The position numbers and the translations under genes are program-made. The notes beneath the pieces are model-generated. The model had not been told where the DNA came from. It searched no databases and saw nothing but the letters and a program-made list of their open reading frames with translations. From positions 1,054,001 through 1,118,000 of the forward strand of contig OZ244815.1 in assembly GCA_965220235.1 (NCBI GenBank): a stretch of DNA of 64,000 nucleotides, read 5' to 3'. Shown here piece after piece: positions 33,813 through 42,976 of the stretch (the first letter of the stretch is position 1; every line of letters begins with the position of its first letter). This stretch comes from Bin55 sp965220235. Lineage in GTDB: Bacteria > Pseudomonadota > Gammaproteobacteria > Pseudomonadales > Azotimanducaceae.

Positions 33813-35099
33813 TTAGGAACCACCTGCATAGCGCCGACTAACGGCCGCTTGCCTTTCCTCTATGGTGCGCTTTCTCTCGGATACTCCAATTCTGGGCGTG
33901 TCGCCTGGTAATAAGGCGTCGACTTCATCCAAACTAACGACGCGACTCGCTATCCCACTCGGATACTCGGAGCACTGAGTCCATCGAAGACAGAAGGATC
34001 CTTCGGTCCATCCTGCTGTATCAAGCCAGTTATTGATGCCAGGATCCGAATCGCTGATGATGTAACGGATGCGATTGTCGAGGTCCACATGCGTATTGCT
34101 GTGATTCAGATTTGTCTGGTGACTCGCGTAATCAAGTGACTCCATCCACGGATTTGCGAGTTGGATACTAGAGTAACGGCAATCGGCGACGGGAGCTTCC
34201 ACCAGCAATGCCTCATGTTCTCCAAGTTTGAAGTAGCCGCGAGAAGCAGCTTGAAAGGGATCGGCCATGGGTATATTCGGGTCAGTTTCTGCAGGTTGTG
34301 AGACCTCATTGGGACTTAGTGCGAGCTGAAATGTCACTCTATGGGCGAGGGTGAAGAGCTCCCGAAGTGATTGAACCTGCGTCACAGCGTTGTCAAGGTT
34401 TTGTCGAATCAATTCCGGGGTCGGTCGAAGCGAACCTTGTCCAAGCGTGGTCTGATTCAGAATCTCCCATTGTCCTTCATCCGTTTTTTGCCAGTTCGAC
34501 ACAAGTCGACGAACAATGACGATGTAAGCGTCTGAGTCTAGCTTAAGCCAGTTGCCTCCCGCAGGTTCTGAGCTAAGGGTTAGGAGGAAGCGACCGTTTT
34601 CGTCGACTTCGAGATCGTCGGAAATCACACTGGAAATCGTGCGAATGTCCAATATAGGTGTATGTCCGAGCATTCCGCTGTAGACGTTAATCGTGACAAA
34701 ATCGAAATTACTTAGGTCGCCGCGTAGTTGATAGACGTGGTCGCCACGTACGGGAAACGAGAGGTAGAGATTGTCAGGGTTGTCCCAACCGATGCGAGCG
34801 ACCATGTTCGGTAAACGGGCAAATTGAGGGTAATTCGGGTCACGATAGTCCATAGACTCAGCGAGAAATGTTGCCAAATATCGAGAAATGTGACGATAAC
34901 CTGCAGCGGCTGTTTTTTCGTCTCTATTGAAAGGAGCGTTTTCGACAACTTCCGCTAAGTCTGCGACATCCTCGCCGAAATGCATCCACGCAGTGTTCAG
35001 TTCCTCCTGAGCCTGAGATTGCGGATTTAAGAAGAATGCGAAATACACGCCGATGCCGAGAAGGAACACGACGATTGAGGCGTAGACGAGAATTCTCAT
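33813..35099 (-). CDS. Membrane-anchored DUF1214-domain protein
   Basis: A 428-residue protein with one N-terminal membrane helix (residues ~3-24) and an extracytoplasmic domain. The segment ISDSDPGINNWLDTAGWTEG followed by FCLRWTQC is the DUF1214 signature. Those domains are often found with DUF1254 in proteins of unknown function, some near steroid or lipid catabolism genes. Residues ~90-200 are beta-rich (LYLSFPVRGDHVYQLRGDLS). It is first in a two-gene unit with the permease/M1-like fusion. No active site can be named. Confidence 0.7.
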   Translation of the reverse strand: MRILVYASIVVFLLGIGVYFAFFLNPQSQAQEELNTAWMHFGEDVADLAEVVENAPFNRDEKTAAAGYRHISRYLATFLAESMDYRDPNYPQFARLPNMVARIGWDNPDNLYLSFPVRGDHVYQLRGDLSNFDFVTINVYSGMLGHTPILDIRTISSVISDDLEVDENGRFLLTLSSEPAGGNWLKLDSDAYIVIVRRLVSNWQKTDEGQWEILNQTTLGQGSLRPTPELIRQNLDNAVTQVQSLRELFTLAHRVTFQLALSPNEVSQPAETDPNIPMADPFQAASRGYFKLGEHEALLVEAPVADCRYSSIQLANPWMESLDYASHQTNLNHSNTHVDLDNRIRYIISDSDPGINNWLDTAGWTEGSFCLRWTQCSEYPSGIASRVVSLDEVDALLPGDTPRIGVSERKRTIEERQAAVSRRYAGGS

Positions 35100-35302
35100 G
35101 AGCTACTTCCGTTTGATTAGCTTTGATTCAGAGGTTTGGCGTTGTAGTAGGCACGCAGCTTTATCATCGTGATACTTATTGGCTTTTCTCCGAGAATTTA
35201 ATAGATTGAATTCTCCGATTTAGGCGACATGTTTGATTTAGGCGTACCAAAGTGCGAGTTCTTGACTTTAAACGCGTTCACTAAGCTGTATTAGGGTTCT
35301 AG

Positions 35303-36433
35303 GTGAACAGCACGGAGCGTGTAAAGTCCTCCCAGCAGCACGTTTTCTCGATGGCACCGCTTGGCGTCTGGTTGCGCCTAATAGTCGAGAATGGCGGAGT
35401 AAATTCGAAATACTGGGGAAAACTAGCAAAGGTCCTTGGGATTAGTGCAATGTTTGCGCCGTTACGGGTTGCAGAGCGGATGCGCTATAGCCGATCGCGT
35501 ATGGCGCGTGTTGAATTTGAGCAGGCTCCCCTGTATATTCAAGGATTTGCACGTTCCGGTACTACCCACCTTCTAAATCTCCTCGCTCAGGATCCTAGTT
35601 TAGGTGTTGTATCAACCTTTCAGGCAATGGCAGCTCCGGTGTTTCTGACGGGTCGAGGCTGGTTAGAACGGATCATCTCAGACCAGGTACCGGAAAAACG
35701 TCCTATGGACAATATGGCCGTCGCGCTCGATCTGCCTCAAGAAGACGACGTTGCTCTTGCGAATTCTTCCCACCATTCCCCAGCGCATCTTCTTTCATTC
35801 CCGCAACGCGCGAAGGAGTTCCTTGAAAAGTACTCAACCATGCGTCTGACTGACACAGAAATGGCAGAGTGGGAAACCGTATACCTAGACATCTTGCGAC
35901 GAGCTACATTTGCGGAGAACGGAAAAAGGCTACTACTCAAGAGTCCGGCGAACCTTGGTCGAACCGAAACTCTGAGACGGCTCTTTCCGAATGCAAAGTT
36001 TGTTCACATTGTTCGAAACCCTTATGTCGTATATCAATCGATGTCACACATGTATGAAACCATGATCCCAATTTGTCAGATGAACGACGCACGTGAGGAT
36101 GATGTCGCCACAGCGATTCGAGATTCATATGTCCTGATGATGAAGCAATACTTGCTGGACCGAGAGGGAATCCCAAAGGGTCATTTGTCCGAAATCCGGT
36201 ATGAGGACATAGAACGAGACCCGCTGACTGAGTTGGAACGACTGTATTCGGAATTAGGCTTGCCTGGTTGGGAGCGAGTTCGCGAGAGAGTTGATACCTA
36301 TCTACGGGATTTGGTTGGATATCGCAAAAACGTCTATGAAATCGACCCAGAGACGATCGAAATCGTCAATCGTGAGTGGGGATTCGCGATAGAGGAATGG
36401 GGATATGAGCCGCCAACAGAAACATCAAACTGA
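35303..36433 (+). CDS. Sulfotransferase-family protein
   Basis: A 376-residue P-loop-like enzyme. It has the 5'-PAPS-loop QGFARSGTTHLLNLLAQDP and the 3'-phosphate-binding region FVHIVRNPYVVYQSM, with the conserved R and S positions. LLLKSPANLGRTETL is typical of the bacterial Sulfotransfer_3 group. The family transfers sulfate from PAPS to hydroxyls or amines of carbohydrates, lipids or sterols. The start is GTG 35303. The next gene on the strand, an alpha/beta hydrolase, begins ~230 bases later. The acceptor is unknown. Confidence 0.88.
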   Translation: MNSTERVKSSQQHVFSMAPLGVWLRLIVENGGVNSKYWGKLAKVLGISAMFAPLRVAERMRYSRSRMARVEFEQAPLYIQGFARSGTTHLLNLLAQDPSLGVVSTFQAMAAPVFLTGRGWLERIISDQVPEKRPMDNMAVALDLPQEDDVALANSSHHSPAHLLSFPQRAKEFLEKYSTMRLTDTEMAEWETVYLDILRRATFAENGKRLLLKSPANLGRTETLRRLFPNAKFVHIVRNPYVVYQSMSHMYETMIPICQMNDAREDDVATAIRDSYVLMMKQYLLDREGIPKGHLSEIRYEDIERDPLTELERLYSELGLPGWERVRERVDTYLRDLVGYRKNVYEIDPETIEIVNREWGFAIEEWGYEPPTETSN

Positions 36434-36659
36434 TGAAGGCAATTCGCAAAACTTATGTTCATGTGGAAATTCGATACTTCAAAGTTGGTTGAAGCAACCA
36501 AAGAATGCGTTTCAAATCTCAACTCCGTCGTAGGCATGTTCGTAGCATCTAGTTTCCGTAGCCGTGTGACCCTATCAGCGGATATTCGCTTTGGCCAATC
36601 GCCGCTTCGATGGTCTAGTGATACGGCGCCGCAGCCGATCGGCGAGATACGGATTTAGC

Positions 36660-37580
36660 GTGGTACAGCAATGGGCGGTGCCTGATCCGATAGCCGTCGG
36701 AAAAGCCACGATGGACGACGGAACGGAAATCTCGCTTCGACGACATGGGAATCCAGACGGTACCCGTATGGTGCTCAGCCATGCGAATGGTTTTGCAACG
36801 GACGCCTACTACCCGTTTTGGAGACTATTACTGGATCGGTTCGACCTCGTTATCTACGACTTCCGAAATCACGGATGGAACGCCGTTACTTCATTCGCTG
36901 CACACAACATTCCTATGTTCGTAGACGACAACAAATACGTAGCGAAAGCCATTGAAGCACAATTTGGACCGAAGCCGCGAATCGGTGTATTCCATTCCCT
37001 CTCGGGTCAGACAGCCGCTGTCGAAGCGAGTCGTGTCGATAACGTGTACCAGGCGTTGGTGCTCTTCGATCCTTTCTTCTGTCCGCCTGGGTGCGACCCA
37101 CGACACAGAGCCCGATTGGAAAAGAACATGGGTGGCATGGCGGATGCCGCGAAACGGCGTCGGCCGAATTTTGATTCAGCGGAGGCTTATGCTGAACGGC
37201 TGCGTCGCTCGCCTGCGTTTGAGCGACTTCGACCCGGAGTAGCAGATCTCATCGCGCGAGCCACGTTACGCGAAGCAGCCGGTGGCTCTGAGTTCGAGTT
37301 GCGTTGTCCGAGAGAGTATGAAGCGAAGATTTATGAACAAGGTATTGAATATGCGAGTTCGGTGGAAATCGAGGCACTGTCTTGCCCGGTGAAGGTCATT
37401 GGGAGTGATCCCGTCGAGCCTCACTCCTTTCTGCCGACCGTTGCCATGAATGAGATCCTCGAACTAAACTACGACTTTATTCCGGAGACCACGCACTTCT
37501 TGCAACTTGAGGAACCCGAAGAGTGTGTCGCAACTATGCTTCAGTTTATTGCGGAGGTTTTGCCGAACGCGCTCGGGTAG
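36660..37580 (+). CDS. Alpha/beta-hydrolase fold protein
   Basis: A protein of about 306 residues with the fold pattern RMVLSHANGFATDAYYPFWR (oxyanion strand and loop), DLVIYDFRNHGWN and the nucleophile elbow VFHSLSGQTA. The usual G-x-S-x-G reads F-H-S-L-S-G here, so the serine is present but the first glycine is not. A late histidine in PETTHFLQLEEPEE completes the triad. The frame is open from TTG 36591; GTG 36660 keeps the conserved VPDPIAVGKATMDDG start. ATG 36711 is a shorter option with a GGAAA site. Substrate unknown; esterase or epoxide hydrolase-type chemistry is typical. Confidence 0.75.
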   Translation: MVQQWAVPDPIAVGKATMDDGTEISLRRHGNPDGTRMVLSHANGFATDAYYPFWRLLLDRFDLVIYDFRNHGWNAVTSFAAHNIPMFVDDNKYVAKAIEAQFGPKPRIGVFHSLSGQTAAVEASRVDNVYQALVLFDPFFCPPGCDPRHRARLEKNMGGMADAAKRRRPNFDSAEAYAERLRRSPAFERLRPGVADLIARATLREAAGGSEFELRCPREYEAKIYEQGIEYASSVEIEALSCPVKVIGSDPVEPHSFLPTVAMNEILELNYDFIPETTHFLQLEEPEECVATMLQFIAEVLPNALG

Positions 37581-37677
37581 CTAACTTAAAGCAATAGTCT
37601 CTCGCGACCCAGGTTTCCGGCTAGTTCCTTCGTGTATACATTGATAATGCACGGTTGAGATTCACTGGGTCATCACG

Positions 37678-38499
37678 ATGGCTGAACCAGCACCTAAAGC
37701 GCACTTCGATACATTACCGCCGGATGCAATTTCTGATGAGCTTGCACCAACCATCGATGAGTTAGGGTTGCGCGAGAACTGTCGTGAGCTTGGTATGAAC
37801 GGTTGGACAATCGTTCATGACGTAGCACCGGACGGGTTCAATAGCCGTTTTCGCCAGACCATCCTCGATTTGAATGCGGAAAAGCGTGGTTCAAACATGC
37901 TCCTCGCAAAAGATCCTATCTTCGCGGAGGCTATTCTGAGTCCGAAACTGCTTGCGATGGCTGAATTCTCGGTTGGACGAGGATTCCTAATAAGTCAAGT
38001 CGCGGCGAGTGTTCGTCCCAAAGGTTCTCAACAACTAGGTTTGCACGCCGACAACAATTGGTTACCAGCTCCTTTTCCAACTCACAACATGCTTCTCACT
38101 GGATGCTGGGCATGCGATGAGTTTACGAAAGAGAATGGTTCGACGAGGCTAATTCCGGGTAGCAATACACTCAGGCGACATCCTCGACCGGATGAGATTG
38201 CCGAGGGACGTGGTGCAATAGCAGTCGAATGTCCACCAGGCTCAGTGCCGATGTGGGACGGCAATATATGGCATGGCAATTGGGAACGCGAAACCGACGG
38301 AGAGCGCGTAGTTTGTCACATCACATATACGCGATTAATGATGCGACCCGTGGAAGACTACAGTGCCCATGCAGACGAACTAATCGAGAATCACGGTGAG
38401 CGGATGGCTCAATTACTAGGACGTCAGGACTTCCTTAATGGTCCAAATGGGGCAGAATACGACAAGCTACTCGATACGTTCAATAATGCTAAGCGTTAG
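37678..38499 (+). CDS. Phytanoyl-CoA dioxygenase (PhyH) family Fe(II)/2-oxoglutarate oxygenase
   Basis: A 273-residue cupin-fold oxygenase. The iron ligands are visible as H-x-D in LGLHADNNWLPAP and a distal H in GNIWHGNW. The 2-oxoglutarate-binding arginine probably lies in the ERVVCHITYTR stretch. NGSTRLIPGSN is the conserved PhyH loop between them. Enzymes of this family hydroxylate lipids, amino acids, phosphonates and natural products. It is one of four PhyH paralogues in the window and stands alone, with its own start 97 bases after the hydrolase gene. Confidence 0.88.
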   Translation: MAEPAPKAHFDTLPPDAISDELAPTIDELGLRENCRELGMNGWTIVHDVAPDGFNSRFRQTILDLNAEKRGSNMLLAKDPIFAEAILSPKLLAMAEFSVGRGFLISQVAASVRPKGSQQLGLHADNNWLPAPFPTHNMLLTGCWACDEFTKENGSTRLIPGSNTLRRHPRPDEIAEGRGAIAVECPPGSVPMWDGNIWHGNWERETDGERVVCHITYTRLMMRPVEDYSAHADELIENHGERMAQLLGRQDFLNGPNGAEYDKLLDTFNNAKR

Positions 38500-38611
38500 T
38501 TGACCTACCCGTAAGTCGCTATCGCAGGTAATGTGCTAACGTGCTCTACATGTGCGGGTAGATAAGCGCACAAGGTCGGTCCTATCGGCGCTCCAAGCGA
38601 AAATCGACACG

Positions 38612-38932
38612 CTAATCACCCGGAGGTCTATACGAGAGCTCCTTCTTTGCGGCTTCGTCGACAGTTTCAGGCGAAACTAGCACAGTCAGATCGACATCGA
38701 TTGCACCTGCTGCGCTTATCTGTAAAGAGAATGCCGCAGCGCTCGCTTCGTCGGGTAAGTCAGCTATGGCGTAGAGGTCGGTATCACCGAAAGCGTAGTA
38801 CAACGCTTCAAGCGTACCGCCGAGACTTTCAACAGTGCTTGTTAGTGCAGCTCGACGACTTGAGCCACCTTCAGCAAGCAATCCTTTTAGCCCTGATTGG
38901 TTGTAGTTTGCCTTTACTAGATACTTTGCCAT
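38612..38932 (-). CDS. GYD-domain protein
   Basis: A 106-residue protein of ferredoxin-like fold. It contains YLVKANYNQSGLKGLLAEGG, where the canonical family has Y-x-x-x-x-x-x-T-x-x-G-x-x. The pattern then continues with VESLGGTLEALYYAFGDTDL and ADLPDEASAAAFSLQI, which is the GYD signature. Proteins of this family are small and uncharacterised. It lies alone between the PhyH gene (convergent) and the ZIP transporter (divergent). Confidence 0.85.
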   Translation of the reverse strand: MAKYLVKANYNQSGLKGLLAEGGSSRRAALTSTVESLGGTLEALYYAFGDTDLYAIADLPDEASAAAFSLQISAAGAIDVDLTVLVSPETVDEAAKKELSYRPPGD

Positions 38933-39324
38933 CGAATGGTCCCTTCAAACCCGCTCAAAACTGACGAATGTACCGAGCCGGAGCATCGAGCACATGAAAT
39001 CAGTCTAACTTCAAGGAAGTATATAGAGGGTCGCAGTTTCAAGAGCAACTGAAATGGGATTATTGCGTCGAACACCCGGTTTTCGCATGTTGATTTGAGT
39101 CACACGTTATTTTTCATTGCAGGTTGTGATCAGGAAGTTCAAGGTCGGCTAGTGGATCAAGATTTCAATCAGATTCAACGAGAATAGCGGCTTCGTTGCA
39201 CCGTCTCGAATTACTAAAGCGCGACGATTGGTCGAGTAGTTTTCTTTGGTCGGCCATAGTCGCATCGACCCTATAATCGGACCGATTAATAGCTGTAGCG
39301 TTAGCCGGATTAGGCACTATCTTC
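38933..39324. other. 392-base intergenic region between divergent GYD and ZIP genes
   Basis: No protein-coding frame or RNA gene is recognisable. A perfect TATAAT occurs on the plus strand at 39272-39277, 48 bases before the ZIP start, but no good -35 hexamer sits 16-18 bases upstream. No clear metal-regulator palindrome was found. Confidence 0.4.
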
Positions 39325-40437
39325 ATGGATATTGTTACAGTAAAAGTTATTTCGTTTGTAGCCATCCTTGCGATCGCAGTCATTGGTGGGTTGATTCCTC
39401 TTCTATCGGCGAAATCGGCGAACAGCGAGCGATTCTTCTCCTTAGGTAACGCGTTTGCAGGCGGATTATTCCTTGGGGTTGGCTTCATTCACCTGCTGCC
39501 GGAAGGAATCGAAATGCTGTCGGCGTATTCGGATTTCCCATGGGGTGCTGTAACCGCGACGGTAGGGTTCGCCACATTGCTGTTGCTCGATCGGATTATG
39601 TTCCCCGAGTATCAGGTTAGCGAGTCGTTTCGAAAATCGGGATCAGAGTCGATCTACCCGTACGTCTTACTGGCAATGTTGAGCATCCATTCGATCGTTG
39701 CCGGGATCGCACTTGGATTAGAGGAGCAGGTCGCTGGTGCCGTAACGCTGTTAATCGGGATTGTCTTCCATAAAGGACCGGCAGCGTTCGCGTTGATCCT
39801 GAGCACTCATATGGCCGGGATCGAAAGATCTCGCCAGAAAGGATTTCTTGCGTTTTTCTGTGTGATGACGCCTCTAGGTATCGTGTTAGGCGTTAGTAGT
39901 AGCGTTGTGTTTGCCGGTACGAGTAATGTGTACGGTGTGATGCAAGGTTTATTCAACGCGTTCGCAGCGGGTACGTTTATCTACATCGCAGTCATCGACA
40001 TCATCGATAAGGAACTTACGACCCATCAGCTTGAGATGGCACAGTATGCTGTGAGTGCGGTCGCCGGCGATGACGACGTGCCAATGCCTCGACAGGGCGA
40101 TGATCGCTTAGTGAAGTTCTCGTTAATTGTCGTAGGAATCGTTCTTGTCGCTTTCATCAGCGAGTGGGCTCATGCCCCACATAGTGAACATGAGCACAGC
40201 ATGAAACATGATGCGGAGCAACACTTGGGTTTGGACGATCGCCAGCGACAAATGAACGAGTGCGAAATACACTGGGTGGCAACCCGGCCAGTGGATCCTC
40301 GGCACCCGATTACACCGCTGCCGCTGCTCCCTTCCGGGCCTGACGGGGTTCACGGCTTCTCGTTGCGAGGGACCAGCCGGAGTCACCATAGCTGGATACG
40401 CGAAGAATTCGCTCAAGATCAGATTTTAAGAACATGA
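39325..40437 (+). CDS. ZIP-family metal transporter with an extended, ffs-overlapping C-terminus
   Basis: A 370-residue protein. Residues 1-285 form a ZIP transporter: GGLIPLLSAKSANSERFFSL, then AGGLFLGVGFIHLLPEGIEML with the metal-site H and E in helix 4, HKGPAAFALILS in helix 5, and a last helix ending at VAFISEWAH. ZIPs import zinc, iron or manganese. A His-rich segment (HAPHSEHEHSMKHDAEQH) follows. From about residue 320 the frame runs antisense through the SRP RNA gene, ending at residue 370, so the last ~50 residues are probably non-functional read-through or a fortuitous extension. A Cu/Zn-type efflux permease gene follows 236 bases downstream. Confidence 0.85.
   Translation: MDIVTVKVISFVAILAIAVIGGLIPLLSAKSANSERFFSLGNAFAGGLFLGVGFIHLLPEGIEMLSAYSDFPWGAVTATVGFATLLLLDRIMFPEYQVSESFRKSGSESIYPYVLLAMLSIHSIVAGIALGLEEQVAGAVTLLIGIVFHKGPAAFALILSTHMAGIERSRQKGFLAFFCVMTPLGIVLGVSSSVVFAGTSNVYGVMQGLFNAFAAGTFIYIAVIDIIDKELTTHQLEMAQYAVSAVAGDDDVPMPRQGDDRLVKFSLIVVGIVLVAFISEWAHAPHSEHEHSMKHDAEQHLGLDDRQRQMNECEIHWVATRPVDPRHPITPLPLLPSGPDGVHGFSLRGTSRSHHSWIREEFAQDQILRT
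40282..40381 (-). ncRNA. ffs: Signal recognition particle RNA, 4.5S (short bacterial type)
   Basis: The minus strand carries GTCAGGCCCGGAAGGGAGCA followed by GC (40323-40344), the near-invariant SRP domain IV. It consists of a GGAA tetraloop closed by CCC/GGG and flanked by the GUCAG / AGCAG internal loop that binds Ffh. The ends pair as CCGGCUGGU with ACUGGCCGG across about 100 bases, matching the hairpin of gammaproteobacterial 4.5S RNA. No Alu domain is present. Exact ends are approximate. It lies entirely inside the 3' end of the ZIP reading frame, on the opposite strand. No convincing promoter was identified upstream of it. Confidence 0.92.
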
Positions 40438-40673
40438 ACAACGAATGCAGAAATGAAAGAGTCAAGATTTCGAGAATCGACGAAGATGTGTTTTGAGAAC
40501 AATCCGATGTTCGGACAGATTCTTGTTCTTCGTCGTCAGCAGTCTGACATTCGATAATTTATGTGTAGGTGGATAAATTCAGGTTCGCAGTTGAGTGGGA
40601 TCCAACAACACGAAATTCGCGAGGCACATAGGCATACGTGCATGACACCTAGACGATTGACGAGGCGGCGCAT

Positions 40674-41960
40674 ATGAGTGTCGCGAGTGGTTTTCTGGAG
40701 TTTTTGTGGCAGACGTTTCTGTTGTTAGCACCGATGCTCTTACTTGGACTCTTTCTATCGGGCGTGATGCATGTTTTCATATCACGGGAAGGGATTTTGC
40801 GTTGGTTTCGCAGTGATGGGTTGAAGACCGTCGCTACTAGCGCTGCGATCGGTGTTCCGATGCCTCTCTGTAGTTGCTCCGTCGTACCCGTTGTCGCCGA
40901 AATGCGTAGAAAAGGGGCTTCTCGGTCAGCGTGCATGTCGTTTCTAATCACCGCGCCGGAAACGGGTGCTGACTCCATACTAGTAACAAATGCCTTCTTC
41001 GGGCCGGTTGTTGCAGTGGTAAGACCCGTTGTGAGCTTCGTTACCGCGGTGGTATCAGGATTGTTTTGTATCGGGTTGACGCAAGATTCGGATCCCGTTG
41101 CAGACAAATTGGGACGAGCGTCGCCCGATAAAGACTCTGCGCATGACGGCTGTAAGCATGAGCACGATCATGCACACGCAAGTCTCTTTACTGATCGCGA
41201 CGATTGTTACGTCAGTTTGCGCGAACTTGGTCGCTCCTTTTTAAGCTGGGCAACAGGTCTAACGTCCGGGGCGAGGCGTTATAAGACCATTGAAACGACG
41301 AACGCCACTGAATTTGTCAATAGTGCAAGTCAAATCCGAGGAACCGACTTCTGGCTTGTCGTGAAACACGTCTTTAAGTACGGGTTCGTTGAAGTTGCGG
41401 ACGAGATCCTTTTTGCGCTACTAGTTGGTATCGCGCTTGGTGGCTTGCTCTACTTTGTGATTCCGTCTGACCTGATGGCGCATGAATACGCGCAGTGGTT
41501 TGCGTATCCGGTCATGCTGCTGATTGGTGTGCCTCTCTATATTTGTGCGTCAGCGAGTACACCTATCGCCGCAGCACTCGTCGCTAAGGGTGTCAGTCCT
41601 GGAGCCGCGTTGGTATTCCTAATGACCGGTCCAGCGACTAATACTGGCACGATCGCGATCATCGTCTCTCAGTTTGGACCTCGGTTCACAACAATTTACG
41701 TTGTAGGCGTCATCGCTGTCACCGTCGTTCTCGGCATAGCCATCGACTTAGCGCTATTGACGATGGGAATTTCAATTGCCGTGAATCTCGATGCGTCAGA
41801 GTCGCCTGCGATTCTGACCCTGCAATGGGGCGGGGCGATGGGACTCGCCGCGCTAATCATTTGGCGATTCAAGGAAGGAGCCATGCGAAGTGGTTTCGAC
41901 GACCTGATGGTCAACATACGACCGGTAGGCAAGCGTATCACTGAGTATTGGCGACGCTAA
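40674..41960 (+). CDS. SO_0444-type Cu/Zn efflux permease (ArsP/DUF318 family)
   Basis: A 428-residue membrane protein with two homologous halves. The first carries the motif VPMPLCSCSVVPVV with paired cysteines and the LITAPETGADSI loop. The second carries GVPLYICASASTPIAAALVAK and LMTGPATNTGTIAI. A cytoplasmic loop is rich in metal ligands (DGCKHEHDHAHAS). The family comprises permeases linked to export of copper, zinc or organoarsenicals. ATG 40674 has a GAGG site. Sitting directly after a ZIP importer gene, it suggests a metal homeostasis locus. Confidence 0.85.
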   Translation: MSVASGFLEFLWQTFLLLAPMLLLGLFLSGVMHVFISREGILRWFRSDGLKTVATSAAIGVPMPLCSCSVVPVVAEMRRKGASRSACMSFLITAPETGADSILVTNAFFGPVVAVVRPVVSFVTAVVSGLFCIGLTQDSDPVADKLGRASPDKDSAHDGCKHEHDHAHASLFTDRDDCYVSLRELGRSFLSWATGLTSGARRYKTIETTNATEFVNSASQIRGTDFWLVVKHVFKYGFVEVADEILFALLVGIALGGLLYFVIPSDLMAHEYAQWFAYPVMLLIGVPLYICASASTPIAAALVAKGVSPGAALVFLMTGPATNTGTIAIIVSQFGPRFTTIYVVGVIAVTVVLGIAIDLALLTMGISIAVNLDASESPAILTLQWGGAMGLAALIIWRFKEGAMRSGFDDLMVNIRPVGKRITEYWRR

Positions 41961-42041
41961 GGCACCGACGTTCCGATGTGTTTTAGAGGATTTCACATCT
42001 CTATCGCTTCATCAACTGTTTTCGCTTGGATCTGAAATCTG

Positions 42042-42866
42042 ATGAGCGTGCTGAATGCAGGACAGATCGAGAAGTTCGAAAAGGACGGGTTTTTAATCCT
42101 CCGCGAGTTTTTTGATGGGGATGTCGTCGCGGTGCTACTTGATGCGATGGTCGAGCTGTTGAGTGCGACCCAACGTGGTACGCATGGTGTTGGATTTGAT
42201 CCTTGGACCAACGGGCCTGGTGACGCACTAAATCCCCATCGTGTGTATTGGTACAACGATATTTTTCTGAAGCATCCGCGATTGAACGCGCACATGCACG
42301 ATCAACGCTTAGCTGAGGTATTCTGCGATCTTTACGACAACGACGTAGATGCGTATCAATCCGCAACAGTCGTGAAACCACCAATGGTGAATTTCGATTT
42401 TCAGGGATGGCATCAAGACGCACCAGACTATATCCCACTCTCAAATTTCAAACTCTCCTCAGCACTTACGTACTTGTGCGAGATGGGACCAGATACAGGC
42501 GGTACATCGGTGGTTCCTGGTAGTCACTTAGCAGGACTGTTTGATCGATGTTACGTTGATATAGAAGGTTGGCCTATTCGAAAGCGCATGCTTGCGAAAT
42601 TCGATAGGTTCGAGGAGCAAATCGTTACGCCGCAATTCCATCCGGGAGATGTACTCATATTTCACCCGTGCCTGATGCATCGAGCAAATTCGAACTACAC
42701 TAATGAGAGCAAAATTGGATTGATTAACGCGTACCGATCCGTCGATTGCATTGACATAACAGACCGGAATTCCTTTAAGGCTGACCGAATCCCGATAACG
42801 AGAGGTCGCAAAGTAGTATCACACGACAATCCGTATCGGGTTCGTCTATCGTCATATTTTGAATAA
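42042..42866 (+). CDS. Phytanoyl-CoA dioxygenase (PhyH) family oxygenase
   Basis: A 274-residue protein with the PhyH start FEKDGFLILREFFDGDVVAV, iron ligands H and D in WHQDAPDYIPL, and GGTSVVPGSHLAGLF. The distal histidine in HPCLMHRANSN sits near the end, with an arginine in INAYRSVD that would hold 2-oxoglutarate. Substrate is unknown. It starts 81 bases after the metal permease and is followed by an esterase gene 110 bases downstream, possibly one transcription unit. Confidence 0.9.
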   Translation: MSVLNAGQIEKFEKDGFLILREFFDGDVVAVLLDAMVELLSATQRGTHGVGFDPWTNGPGDALNPHRVYWYNDIFLKHPRLNAHMHDQRLAEVFCDLYDNDVDAYQSATVVKPPMVNFDFQGWHQDAPDYIPLSNFKLSSALTYLCEMGPDTGGTSVVPGSHLAGLFDRCYVDIEGWPIRKRMLAKFDRFEEQIVTPQFHPGDVLIFHPCLMHRANSNYTNESKIGLINAYRSVDCIDITDRNSFKADRIPITRGRKVVSHDNPYRVRLSSYFE

Positions 42867-42976
42867 GGACGTAGATATGCGTTTTGTAGTGATGTTCTGG
42901 GTCGCCTAAATCGACAGATTCAAGTCAATGATTCGAGTGACCAAACAGCGGTCCGCGATAGACTACGAACAACTGA

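Noticed and set aside
36455..36658. 67-residue plus-strand frame before the alpha/beta hydrolase
   Set aside because: No ribosome site, no recognisable motif, and it overlaps the likely upstream region of the hydrolase.
40382..40437. Promoter for the SRP RNA on the minus strand
   Set aside because: A TTGAGC and TATCCA can be found, but the spacing (12 bases) is wrong. No convincing pair was seen.
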